Of a stretch of 64,000 nt of DNA, positions 25,196 through 33,303 are shown one piece after another. The DNA lies in IMG/VR virus record IMGVR_UViG_3300031753_000005, positions 1 through 64,000 of that record; one strand, given 5' to 3'. A program made the translations under genes and the position numbers. The notes beneath the pieces were generated by a model, which was not told the origin of the DNA, did no database searches, and was given only the letters and a program-made list of their open reading frames with translations. This DNA is from a virus. Position 1 is the stretch's first letter. Every line of letters begins with the position of its first letter.

Positions 25196-26605
25196 GTGGC
25201 GCGTCACAACGACCCGATCAACGAAGCGCAAGCGCTCATCGTCAAGGGCGATCCTGACAGCGCCGTTAGGATTCTGGCCGACTTTCTCAACACAGAGTTC
25301 TTTCACCCTAATGCCCTATTCCTGATTGGCTCATGCCTTCTGGGCAAGGGCCTTAACGGGTTTGCCGCAGCTCTGCTTTCCGCTGCGGTCGACGCGCGGG
25401 CGGCGAAAGATGAGACCTTCCCCGAGGCGATGATGAACCTCGGCTCGTGCTACAAATCCGAGCATCGGAACGAGGTTGCACGCCAGATCTATCTCGATGC
25501 CTTGAAGGTCGAAACCTTGCCGCGGGAACGGTCCAAAATCCTCGCGAACGTCAGCGGTCTCTACGTGAACGAGGGGCAGGCGCCGACTGCGATCGACTGG
25601 TGCGATCAGGCGCTGAGGGAGGATCCCTATAACGCCGGGGCCAAGGCAAACCGCGGCATGGCATGCCTCGAGCTCGGCCGCTGGCGCGAGGGCTGGGAGG
25701 GTTTCTACGCGACCTATGCGAGCGGCGACCGCTCGCGGCGCGTCTACGTGCCAAACGGGCATGCGAAGCCGCTTCCCGAATGGGAGGGCGAGGCTGGTCA
25801 GACGGTAATCGTGTTTGGTGACCAGGGTGTCGGCGACGAGATCTATTTCGCCAACAGCCTCCCCGACATGATCGCGCGCTGCAAGAAGGTGATCCTCGAT
25901 TGCCATCCCCGGCTCGAAAAAACCTTCGCGAAGTCGTTTCCGGAGGTCGAGGTCCATGGGACGCGGAAGGATCTCTCCGAGCTCGAATGGGTGCCCGAAT
26001 GTGGCGCGGAATTCGCGATCGGGCTCTCCGATCTGCATCGGTTTTTCCGCAACTCGGATAAGGAATGGTGCGGCGCACCATATATCTCGGCTGGGGGCAT
26101 TGTAATTAACGCCACATCGCGGCCGCCAAATTGGCCGCCACAGCGCATCGGCATCTCATGGACCGGCGGGGTGAAGCGGACGCGACAGGAGCTGCGCAGC
26201 GTCAGGCTCGCCGCGTTTCAACCGATAATCGAGTCGCTTCCCGGTGCACAATGGTTTTCGTTGCAGTACACCGATAACGCGGCCCGCGAGGTCTGCGAGT
26301 TCGAGGAAGCGACCGGGCTGCGCGTCGCGCATTTCCCGGGCAAGGTCGAGTGCTTCGATTACGACGAGACTGTCAATTTCATCGCTTCGATGGATCTCGT
26401 CATCACCGTCTGCACGACGGTTCACCATGTCGCCGGCGCGCTCGGCGTGCCGTGCTGGACGCTGGTGCCCAAGCAGGCCTCGTGGCGCTACAGCGGCATC
26501 GGCGAGCGACTTCCTTGGTATGATAGCGTTCGCTGCTTCCGGCAGACCGAGGACGGCGACTGGTGTGGACCGGTCGGCCGGATTGTTGAGGAGCTGAAGA
26601 AATAG
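25196..26605 (+). CDS. TPR-glycosyltransferase protein (GT9/GT41-like)
   Basis: A 469-residue protein starting at GTG 25196. Residues about 1-190 are TPR-like helical repeats (HPNALFLIGSCLLGKG, then NAGAKANRGMACLELG). From about 200 a GT-B fold follows: VIVFGDQGVGDEIYF, RIGISWTGG, and SMDLVITVCTTVHHVAGALG, the last matching the nucleotide-sugar binding helix of GT9/GT41-type enzymes. It may glycosylate a virion or host surface protein. The setting among structural genes favours a virion target, but this is inference. Confidence 0.85.
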   Translation: MARHNDPINEAQALIVKGDPDSAVRILADFLNTEFFHPNALFLIGSCLLGKGLNGFAAALLSAAVDARAAKDETFPEAMMNLGSCYKSEHRNEVARQIYLDALKVETLPRERSKILANVSGLYVNEGQAPTAIDWCDQALREDPYNAGAKANRGMACLELGRWREGWEGFYATYASGDRSRRVYVPNGHAKPLPEWEGEAGQTVIVFGDQGVGDEIYFANSLPDMIARCKKVILDCHPRLEKTFAKSFPEVEVHGTRKDLSELEWVPECGAEFAIGLSDLHRFFRNSDKEWCGAPYISAGGIVINATSRPPNWPPQRIGISWTGGVKRTRQELRSVRLAAFQPIIESLPGAQWFSLQYTDNAAREVCEFEEATGLRVAHFPGKVECFDYDETVNFIASMDLVITVCTTVHHVAGALGVPCWTLVPKQASWRYSGIGERLPWYDSVRCFRQTEDGDWCGPVGRIVEELKK

Positions 26606-26932
26606 ATGGCACACCCGCAACTTCTCGCGATCACGAACACGGCCGTTCTGATTTCCAAGGTGCCGTGCCGCGTCAAGGCGATTTACGCTTTCAATGCGGC
26701 GAACGCCTCCGGGTTTTTGCAGTTATTCAACACGAACGCCGCCGCGAATGTGACGCTCGGCACCACCGGGCCGGACGGCAGCTATGGAACGGCGACGCTA
26801 ACCCCGATTTATCCGGATCTCGGCGAGGGGCTCGATTTCCCCGGAGGGTTAGTCGCGGCCTGTACCACGACCTACAACGGCGCGGCTGCTCTATCGGCGA
26901 GCATGATCGTCAACTTTGTGATCGGTCCCTAA
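26606..26932 (+). CDS. Putative structural protein, tandem paralogue A
   Basis: A 108-residue beta-rich protein starting right after the previous stop. It shares pattern and length with the next gene: an N-terminal strand pair, an aromatic FN/QLFN segment, GTTGPDGS, and a C-terminal TTYNG strand. Probably a small trimeric virion or fibre-associated protein, by composition only. Confidence 0.75.
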   Translation: MAHPQLLAITNTAVLISKVPCRVKAIYAFNAANASGFLQLFNTNAAANVTLGTTGPDGSYGTATLTPIYPDLGEGLDFPGGLVAACTTTYNGAAALSASMIVNFVIGP

Positions 26933-26933
26933 A

Positions 26934-27260
26934 ATGGCACGCGTCGGAATACAAGGCGGCCTTCTCGCTACGCCAGTGCAGGTCGCTCTGCAGAAGGCCA
27001 GATTAACCCATATGTGGGTTTTCAACCCCAGCAATGCCGTCGCCTATGTGCAGATTTTCAATGCCCTGGCGGCCAAAGTGGTCGCGGGCACGACTGCGCC
27101 CGACATGAGTATCGGCCTCAATACCCTGATTTCGACGTCGGTGCCACTAGGTACGGAAGGCCCCTATTTCGGCGGGGGCATCACGGCGATAGCGACTACC
27201 ACTTACAACGGCAGCACGCCGCCAAACGTCGGCCTTCAGGTGCAGTTCGGGGTGGAATGA
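26934..27260 (+). CDS. Putative structural protein, tandem paralogue B
   Basis: A 108-residue paralogue of the preceding gene: the same length, with NPSNAVAYVQIFN, GTTAPDMS and TTYNGS at matching positions. The pair looks like an old tandem duplication. Its TGA overlaps the ATG of the methyltransferase. Confidence 0.75.
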   Translation: MARVGIQGGLLATPVQVALQKARLTHMWVFNPSNAVAYVQIFNALAAKVVAGTTAPDMSIGLNTLISTSVPLGTEGPYFGGGITAIATTTYNGSTPPNVGLQVQFGVE

Positions 27261-27772
27261 TGCTGATCAGCGAAGCGTACCGCGCGCAGCTTGCCGAAAA
27301 GCATCGCAAGTCCGCGACATTCGGCAATTCGGGTGCCGATTGGGCCGCCTTCGCCCACGATATGTGCCTCGCGAACGGTCTGCGTAGCGTTCTCGACTAC
27401 GGGTGCGGGCAAGGGACGCTGCTCCTCGCGCTCCCCGAAAAGCGCCATTACACGGTTGCGGAATATGATCCTGCCATTCCCGGCAAGGATGGGCCGCCCG
27501 AGCCGGCCGACCTCGTAGTTTGCGGCGACGTGCTCGAGCATATCGAACCGGAATGCCTTGAGGAAGTGCTCGACGATCTGCGGCGGCTCTCGCTGAGAAT
27601 GGCGCTGCTCGTCGTCGCCACAAAGCCGGCCCTGAAGCATCTGCCGGACGGGCGCAACACCCATCTGATCGTCGAGCCTGTGTGGTGGTGGCTGCCAAAG
27701 ATCGCCTGTCGGTGGGTGATCAAGCACTTTCAGGGCAGCATGGGCGGATTTGTCGTGACGTGCAAAATATGA
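27257..27772 (+). CDS. SAM-dependent methyltransferase
   Basis: A 171-residue class I methyltransferase. Motif I is VLDYGCGQGTLL (residues about 46-57). The acidic EYD loop follows near 73, and motif IV-like DLVVCGDVLEH at about 88-98 places it near small-molecule or sugar methyltransferases of the Methyltransf_11/23 type, not DNA methylases (no NPPY or PC). ATGA-coupled and flanked by glycosyltransferases, so methylation of a glycan is the best guess. Confidence 0.85.
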   Translation: MMLISEAYRAQLAEKHRKSATFGNSGADWAAFAHDMCLANGLRSVLDYGCGQGTLLLALPEKRHYTVAEYDPAIPGKDGPPEPADLVVCGDVLEHIEPECLEEVLDDLRRLSLRMALLVVATKPALKHLPDGRNTHLIVEPVWWWLPKIACRWVIKHFQGSMGGFVVTCKI

Positions 27773-27787
27773 TTCGTATGGTCATTT

Positions 27788-27982
27788 TCATCCAGCGTTC
27801 CAAAAATCGTCGGCCTTTTTCCATATCGTCACACAACAGATCCACCAGCCATCATCTTCATGTCGAATACGGAATTCCGGCTGTCCGCGTCCCGATGGCC
27901 GCTGTTTGAACGCATCCAAAATCCTTTGCCATGCCACTTCGTCTGAGAATGGACCGAACCATCCCTCTCGTGGGCGCGCCAT
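27788..27982 (-). CDS. Hypothetical protein, antisense
   Basis: A 64-residue protein starting at ATG 27982 (MARPREGWFG) with GAGGAG upstream. Rich in Trp and charged residues; a short strand (GWWICCVTIW) lies near the C-terminus. Another single minus-strand gene within the late region. No family recognised. Confidence 0.65.
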   Translation of the reverse strand: MARPREGWFGPFSDEVAWQRILDAFKQRPSGRGQPEFRIRHEDDGWWICCVTIWKKADDFWNAG

Positions 27983-28019
27983 TTGCTCATTTCTCCTCAA
28001 TTTTCGGCCATCCTATAGT

Positions 28020-28163
28020 ATGACGACCCGCGCCGTCATCGCGATTTTCATGCTGCTCGCGCTTCAGGGATGCGGGTTTGTCGGCATGACGGCGGCCGGG
28101 GCAATCGGCACCGTATTGGGTAATTTGGCTTCAGACAAAATCGAAGGTAAAGCGTGCCCATGA
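28020..28163 (+). CDS. Small lipoprotein
   Basis: A 47-residue protein with basic start, hydrophobic core and lipobox LALQGC (Cys at about residue 18), giving a mature peptide of about 30 residues. A lipid-anchored Gly/Ala-rich peptide of this type could act at the envelope, for example in exclusion, but nothing in the sequence proves it. ATGA overlap with the next gene. Confidence 0.7.
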   Translation: MTTRAVIAIFMLLALQGCGFVGMTAAGAIGTVLGNLASDKIEGKACP

Positions 28164-28468
28164 GAAAGACGTTCCGCGGTCTCTGCATTGGCGGTCCGCA
28201 TGATGGGAAGATGATCGAGGAATCTGTGCCCTTTCATCGAGCGATCGCGCGAATACCTATTCCGATATCATCTTTTCTTAACAACGATCCTGGCAGTGTC
28301 GTCGACGCGCCCTATGTCGATTACGTATTCGAGCGTTTGCGTTCTGCTCCAACAAAAGATGACCCGGGCGGTGAATTCGGGCTCTGGCGGCGCACTGATC
28401 AGAATATGACGGATATGATGGCCCAGCTAATTACGGGCTACCATCCCGCCATTGTAGATCGATCATGA
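28160..28468 (+). CDS. Hypothetical protein
   Basis: A 102-residue protein; ATGA coupling suggests ATG 28160 as start, with GTG 28154 as alternative. The beginning (GLCIGGPHDGK) resembles a small family of phage and bacterial proteins beginning with a GGPxDG strand-turn. Function unknown. Its end overlaps the glycosyltransferase start. Confidence 0.65.
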   Translation: MRKTFRGLCIGGPHDGKMIEESVPFHRAIARIPIPISSFLNNDPGSVVDAPYVDYVFERLRSAPTKDDPGGEFGLWRRTDQNMTDMMAQLITGYHPAIVDRS

Positions 28469-29259
28469 GCGAAGCGCTTTCTGTCTTCATCGGCTATGAC
28501 CAGCGCCAGGATGCGGCCTATCGGGTATGCCGGAATTCGATCCTGCGGCGCTGCTCGCGCGATGTGCATATCGTCAAGCTGGCGCAAGAGCCATTGCGCG
28601 CCGCCGGGCTCTATTCCCGAGAATGGCGCGATGTCAATGGGCAGTGGATCGACTGCACTGACGGCAAGCCGTTTTCTACCGAATTCACTTTTACGCGGTT
28701 TCTTGTCCCGCTCCTGGCACTTCGGCAAGGCTGGGCACTCTTTTGCGACTGCGACTTTCTTTTTACCGCAGATCTCGCCTGCCTATTCGATCTCGCTGAT
28801 GACCGATATGCCGTTATGGTGGTCAAGCACGAACATAAGCCGCGCGAAAAAACCAAGATGACCGGCGCAGCGCAGACGTCATATCGCCGGAAAAATTGGT
28901 CGTCGCTGGTGCTGTGGAATTGCGAGCATGCGGGCAACAGAGCGGTGACGACATGGGGAGTCAACCATCTGGCCGGGCATTTCCTGCACGCGTTTAGTTG
29001 GCTCGGCGAGGCCGAGATCGGTGCCCTTCCGGCGACATGGAACCATCTGAGCGGCGTCGGTCCGGCGTGGAAAGACGAAGATCCGCCATGCGGCATCCAT
29101 TACACCTTGGGTACGGCCGATATGCCCGGCCACGAGGCGGCGCCGTTCGCCGATCTCTGGCTCGCCGAACGCGATAGTCGCCGCGGCCTCAACGGGCCGA
29201 CCATGATGGAGCGCGCGCGGGCGCTCGATGCCAAGAAGGCAATAGCCGCGCATCCCTGA
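28465..29259 (+). CDS. Glycosyltransferase, GT-A fold, GT8-like
   Basis: A 264-residue protein. It opens with a VFIGYDQRQDAAY Rossmann start and has a hydrophobic strand ending in FCDCDFLF (residues about 92-100), the DxD metal/nucleotide-sugar site. A later NHLSG and PPCGIHYTLG region fits the C-terminal part of GT8-type transferases found in phage genomes. Coupled to the upstream gene by ATGA. Confidence 0.8.
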   Translation: MSEALSVFIGYDQRQDAAYRVCRNSILRRCSRDVHIVKLAQEPLRAAGLYSREWRDVNGQWIDCTDGKPFSTEFTFTRFLVPLLALRQGWALFCDCDFLFTADLACLFDLADDRYAVMVVKHEHKPREKTKMTGAAQTSYRRKNWSSLVLWNCEHAGNRAVTTWGVNHLAGHFLHAFSWLGEAEIGALPATWNHLSGVGPAWKDEDPPCGIHYTLGTADMPGHEAAPFADLWLAERDSRRGLNGPTMMERARALDAKKAIAAHP

Positions 29260-29277
29260 GACAGAAAGGACATTCTC

Positions 29278-29733
29278 ATGGCTCTTCCAGCATCCCGCAG
29301 AGCAAACCGCGGCACCCGCGGCGGCTTGGCGGCCGGTTACGAGGGGGGTGCCGGCGGCACGCCTGGCGGCTCCGAGCACGATTACAGCGACGATCGGATC
29401 CGGGCTCGCGGGCGCGCCCCTGGCACCGCCAATCATCAAACGATGGGCTCGCCGGCGAGTGTCGGCGCATCAAAAGGCCGCGGCCCCATCGCGGGTGCCG
29501 GCGAACAGCAATATGGTACGCACGGTGATCCGGGCCGGGCGGCGCGGGGCTATGCCGGCATGCCATCGGGCGCCTATCCCTCGCGCAAGACGCCCACTGC
29601 GGACGTCGGCAAGATCAGCGTCTACGAGTCCGGCAACCCGCCGCCACGTGGATACAGCCAGGGCGGCGGCGGAATGCGTAGCGGCGCTTCCAGCGGGCGC
29701 ATCGGGCGGACGAAGGCGAGCTCGACTTACTAA
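29278..29733 (+). CDS. Gly/Arg-rich protein
   Basis: A 151-residue basic, low-complexity protein behind AGAAAGGA. Gly, Arg, Ser and Pro dominate, with Tyr at intervals, so it is likely disordered. May be nucleic-acid binding or a virion core component. The next gene begins two bases after its stop. Confidence 0.7.
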   Translation: MALPASRRANRGTRGGLAAGYEGGAGGTPGGSEHDYSDDRIRARGRAPGTANHQTMGSPASVGASKGRGPIAGAGEQQYGTHGDPGRAARGYAGMPSGAYPSRKTPTADVGKISVYESGNPPPRGYSQGGGGMRSGASSGRIGRTKASSTY

Positions 29734-29734
29734 G

Positions 29735-29935
29735 ATGCGGCGCCGGGAGGCCTACGCGGAAGTGGCGGCGCGCGAAGCGCCGCCGACCGCGCCGATCAGG
29801 GTCATCTGGAGCGAGCCGCCGCTTGCCAAGCCTGGGCACTGCCCACGCTGCGGCCAGCATTTCGGGCGCAAGCTCCGGGAGCACGCGCTGACGTGCCCAC
29901 AGCCGCCGGGGCACATCTTCAGACCCCAGAGGTAA
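29735..29935 (+). CDS. Small zinc-finger-like protein
   Basis: A 66-residue protein. The C-terminal half has CPRCGQHF followed by HALTC, a C2HC-type pattern that would bind one zinc ion. The N-terminus is charged and Pro-rich. May bind nucleic acid. No family recognised. Confidence 0.65.
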   Translation: MRRREAYAEVAAREAPPTAPIRVIWSEPPLAKPGHCPRCGQHFGRKLREHALTCPQPPGHIFRPQR

Positions 29936-29976
29936 GATAGCGTCGACCGCCGCGATCCACCGCCGCGCGACCCGCG

Positions 29977-30177
29977 TTACTCTGACCATTCAAGGCGCAC
30001 CTTGTAACCTCCCCAGCGCTCGAGCTCTTTTAGGTCAAGCTCCAATCCAGGTCGCGGTATCGGGTTGAAGTTTTGGAACATTGCCGTCCATAGCTTTACC
30101 CCATCGCTCGCTCGGTAAATCGTTATAGTGGCCGGCTTTGCCGAGTTGGGATTTCCAAAAAACGGAATGAAATTCAC
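29977..30177 (-). CDS. Hypothetical protein, antisense
   Basis: A 66-residue protein from a GTG start with GGAGGGAA nearby. Looks all-beta with a short helix (LDLKELERWG). Single minus-strand gene between late genes. No family recognised. Confidence 0.65.
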   Translation of the reverse strand: MNFIPFFGNPNSAKPATITIYRASDGVKLWTAMFQNFNPIPRPGLELDLKELERWGGYKVRLEWSE

Positions 30178-30253
30178 TCTGGTTCCCTCCAGTGAGCTAC
30201 CCGTAATCGGGCGACCAGCGTCATCTTGGTCTTTTTAACTGAGAAAATAACCG

Positions 30254-30985
30254 ATGTCGAGATCCGAAACTTATCTCAGCATGCAATTGACGATCGCCGA
30301 CGAGCTCGGCGCGAGGACAGACTTGCTCAGTCCGCTGCCAGGCAGCAACCTGACAACGTCGCCGATCCAGAATGCAATCCAATCGGCGATCGCCAAATGG
30401 GAACGCGACTCGTTTTATTTCAATGAAATATACGATACGAATTGGTTTACGACCGTAGCCGGGCAAGAATTCTACAATATGACGAATACCCCGGTCGGGG
30501 ACGCGACTGAGATTGCGTCAATGCCCAAGATTCTGAAAGTCCATGCACTGGTAAATTCCCAGCGCTATTACCTCAATCCGAGGACATGGCAGTACCTTGA
30601 GGAGATCTCGGTAAATCCGAATGTGACGACGACAATCCCGATCGATTTTGCCTATTTCGCCTCGCAGATTCGGCTTTATCCTATCCCGGTCGGCGCTATC
30701 CCGATGACGGTCTCTGGCAATCAACGACTGGTGTCGCTGGTAAACCCCACTGATGCGAATGTGTGGACGCAGGACGCCTTTGACCTGATCTGTTGCGAGT
30801 CTATGTTGTATCTGGCGCAAAGGGTGCTTCACGATGATGCCTTGGCCAGTCGCATGAAGACCTTGATTTACGGCGATCCAAAAGCGCCATTCGTCAACCA
30901 GATGGCGTCCGGCTACTACAATGTTCTGAAATTCGAGACGGCCGATCGCACTGCCGGGCCCAGGATACGTCCGAGCTATTTTTAG
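30254..30985 (+). CDS. Head-tail adaptor-like protein
   Basis: A 243-residue protein. Start ATG 30254. The N-terminal helix (QLTIADELG, then IQNAIQSAIAKWERDSFYF) and following strands resemble tail completion proteins that bind the portal in podophages (P22 gp4-type or tail tubular A-type). Directly upstream of the gp10-like gene, separated by one small gene, which supports a connector role. Confidence 0.75.
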   Translation: MSRSETYLSMQLTIADELGARTDLLSPLPGSNLTTSPIQNAIQSAIAKWERDSFYFNEIYDTNWFTTVAGQEFYNMTNTPVGDATEIASMPKILKVHALVNSQRYYLNPRTWQYLEEISVNPNVTTTIPIDFAYFASQIRLYPIPVGAIPMTVSGNQRLVSLVNPTDANVWTQDAFDLICCESMLYLAQRVLHDDALASRMKTLIYGDPKAPFVNQMASGYYNVLKFETADRTAGPRIRPSYF

Positions 30986-30988
30986 CTA

Positions 30989-31237
30989 ATGAGTAAGATC
31001 GCATTCATTGGCGAGCATGTTTCGGTCGCGGCTCTTTTTGCTCAGATTTTGGAGAGAGAGAAGATGGAGGCGGTCGTTGCGGTCGTCCGGGTCGACGGCT
31101 GCTGGTATTCGACATGGAGCAGCGGCATCGATAACGGCGGTCTTTCAATGGCGGCAATAAAACTGATGTCGGACGTGCAGGGCCGAATGCACGATGAGCC
31201 GCTGACCTGGAGCCCGACGCAAGGGGACGCCGCCTGA
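30989..31237 (+). CDS. Hypothetical small protein
   Basis: An 82-residue protein three bases after the adaptor. Alpha/beta pattern with a VVAVVRVDGCWYSTW strand. No family recognised. Its TGA overlaps the ATG of the gp10-like gene. Confidence 0.65.
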   Translation: MSKIAFIGEHVSVAALFAQILEREKMEAVVAVVRVDGCWYSTWSSGIDNGGLSMAAIKLMSDVQGRMHDEPLTWSPTQGDAA

Positions 31238-32775
31238 TGCCGACGCCGCCGCCGATCACTCTCCCGATCGCGCCCTACGCGCCTGACCAGCCGGGGGCGC
31301 CGGCAGCCCAGGCTGCAAAAAATGTGCGCGGCGTATTTCCGCGGACCTCGACGAGCTATGGTGCTATGCCCCAGCCGACGCCGGTCTCTTCCGCGCTCGT
31401 CAATCAGTGCCAAGGCATGGGCACATTTCTGGGTTCGGCGGGGGTGGCGCATGTATTCGCCGGCGATCTGAGTCGCCTGTATCATATAGGGGGCGCCGGC
31501 ACGACCCTCTCGTTCACCGATGCGTCAGCGGCCGGCGGATATAACGTCAGCCAGAATGATTTCTGGGAATTCGTTCATTTCAACGGCCAAGTGTTGGCTA
31601 TTGAATATAACGATCCGATTCAGGCGTTCACATTAGGTGCCGGCACCCATTTCAACAATCTCGCGGCAGCCGCACCGAAAGCAAAGCATATTGCCGTCAT
31701 CAAAAATTCGTTCGTGATGGTCGGCAACACGCAAGATCCGACGAATGGCGCGAAGGAGCAGCGCGTTTGGTGGTGCGCGGCAGGTGATGCCTCGAATTGG
31801 CCAGTGCCTGGCAGCCAAGTGGCCGCTCAATTCCAGTCTGGTGCCATCGATCTGCTTGGCGATGCCGGGCCCGTGAATGCCCTACGATCAGATCTGACCT
31901 CGGCGGATGGTCTTGTTTTCCAGCAAGACTCGTTAAGGCGCATCGTCTATGTGGGGCCGCCCGCGATCTTCGATTTTCTGCCGGCGCAGAATGGGCGAGG
32001 CACCTATTCGCCCTATTCGCCTGTGGTGGTCGGGGGCAACTGTTATTTCCCGGCCTTTGATGGATTTTATTCGTGCGACGGAGCCAGCGTTTCGCCGATT
32101 GGCTCGGATAAAATAAATCGCACCTTCCTCGATGATTTGGCCAGCAATTATGCGACTGTGCAGGGCGCGAAGGATCCGATCCGGCAAGTCATATGGTGGT
32201 CCTATGCTGGGCAGGGCAGCATAAATGGCGTCCACAATAGGATCATCGGCTATTCGTGGCTTTTCGATCGCTGGTGCATTCTCGATGTCGTCGCAGAAGC
32301 TATCGGCAACGCCTTTGCTTTTGGCTACACGTTAGATCAGCTTTACACGGTGCTCGGCTATACGCTCGACAATTTGCCCGCACCTTTGGATTCCCCGCTA
32401 TGGCAGGGCGGGACGCAGGTGCTCGGGGTTTTCGATAGTTTGCATCAGCTGAATTTCTTTACCGGATCGGCGATGGCGGCGACCGTGGAGACCCAGGAGA
32501 TGGAGCTTATCCCCGGGCAACGCTCGCTAATTACGGGTGTGCGACCGTTGGTCGACGGCACAAACGTCCAAACGCCAACGGTGGCGATTCAGCATCGCGA
32601 GCTCGGCGAGACGGTGCCGGCCGTGACGCCATATTCCGCGATCAACTCTCTGGGCAAAGCTCCGGTGCGGACGTCAGGCCGCTATGTGCGGGCCTCGATC
32701 TCGATCCCGGCCGGCGGCGATTGGACGAACATTTCCGGCGCGGCGGTCGACGCGGTGCCACAGGGACAAAGATAG
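31237..32775 (+). CDS. Packaged-DNA stabilisation protein, P22 gp10-like
   Basis: A 512-residue beta-rich protein. It starts with ITLPIAPYAPDQP and continues through repeated beta-propeller-like strands (SFVMVGNTQDPTNG, CYFPAFDGFYSCDG, RIIGYSWLFDRWCIL). This follows the P22 gp10 family, a propeller that closes the portal after packaging and joins it to the tailspike. Together with the adaptor it forms the short tail. Confidence 0.8.
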   Translation: MPTPPPITLPIAPYAPDQPGAPAAQAAKNVRGVFPRTSTSYGAMPQPTPVSSALVNQCQGMGTFLGSAGVAHVFAGDLSRLYHIGGAGTTLSFTDASAAGGYNVSQNDFWEFVHFNGQVLAIEYNDPIQAFTLGAGTHFNNLAAAAPKAKHIAVIKNSFVMVGNTQDPTNGAKEQRVWWCAAGDASNWPVPGSQVAAQFQSGAIDLLGDAGPVNALRSDLTSADGLVFQQDSLRRIVYVGPPAIFDFLPAQNGRGTYSPYSPVVVGGNCYFPAFDGFYSCDGASVSPIGSDKINRTFLDDLASNYATVQGAKDPIRQVIWWSYAGQGSINGVHNRIIGYSWLFDRWCILDVVAEAIGNAFAFGYTLDQLYTVLGYTLDNLPAPLDSPLWQGGTQVLGVFDSLHQLNFFTGSAMAATVETQEMELIPGQRSLITGVRPLVDGTNVQTPTVAIQHRELGETVPAVTPYSAINSLGKAPVRTSGRYVRASISIPAGGDWTNISGAAVDAVPQGQR

Positions 32776-33300
32776 ATGCCTCCCACTAATGTCGGCGTAA
32801 TATATTCTGCCGGGCGAAAAATTCTCCGGCGCATCGTTGTTCCCGATACTGAGCCTCAGCCATTTGAATGGCAGCAACACACAGTACATCAGGAGAAAAT
32901 TACCTTAATTCCACATTCTGGTGATTGGAGCCATGCAGGGTGCATACAAGCAATCGCGCATGCTGAAAATCTCGAAAATATTCCAACAGGTCGGTGCGCT
33001 GTTGTGGATAGTGCCGGAAATGTAGTGAGTGTTATCTCGGCAGATATACATCTAGATGCCATAGATGGATATTCATTAATCGAATCTGATTTAGCCAATA
33101 TAGCTGATCACTATAATGTTGAAATCCACAATGATTTTTCACGCCGTTATGCGATAGTGAATACGGCTACTAGAATCGTCACAGCGATTTCTTACCTTGC
33201 AATCATTGGTGCTATGCCGCCGGATAGTAGTCATTTTTTAATTAATTCTAATGTATTACAAATTGGCGATGCAGTGCCAATATTGCTACATACTATCTAG
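32776..33300 (+). CDS. AT-rich hypothetical protein
   Basis: A 174-residue protein with clearly lower GC and AT-ending codons than its neighbours. Sequence is alpha/beta with no strong motif. Together with the next gene it forms an insertion between gp10-like and fibre genes that was probably acquired recently. Function unknown. Confidence 0.7.
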   Translation: MPPTNVGVIYSAGRKILRRIVVPDTEPQPFEWQQHTVHQEKITLIPHSGDWSHAGCIQAIAHAENLENIPTGRCAVVDSAGNVVSVISADIHLDAIDGYSLIESDLANIADHYNVEIHNDFSRRYAIVNTATRIVTAISYLAIIGAMPPDSSHFLINSNVLQIGDAVPILLHTI

Positions 33301-33303
33301 CCA

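Noticed and set aside
28611-29096. 161-codon minus-strand frame
   Set aside because: Opposite the GT8-like gene, with shadow composition and no start signal.
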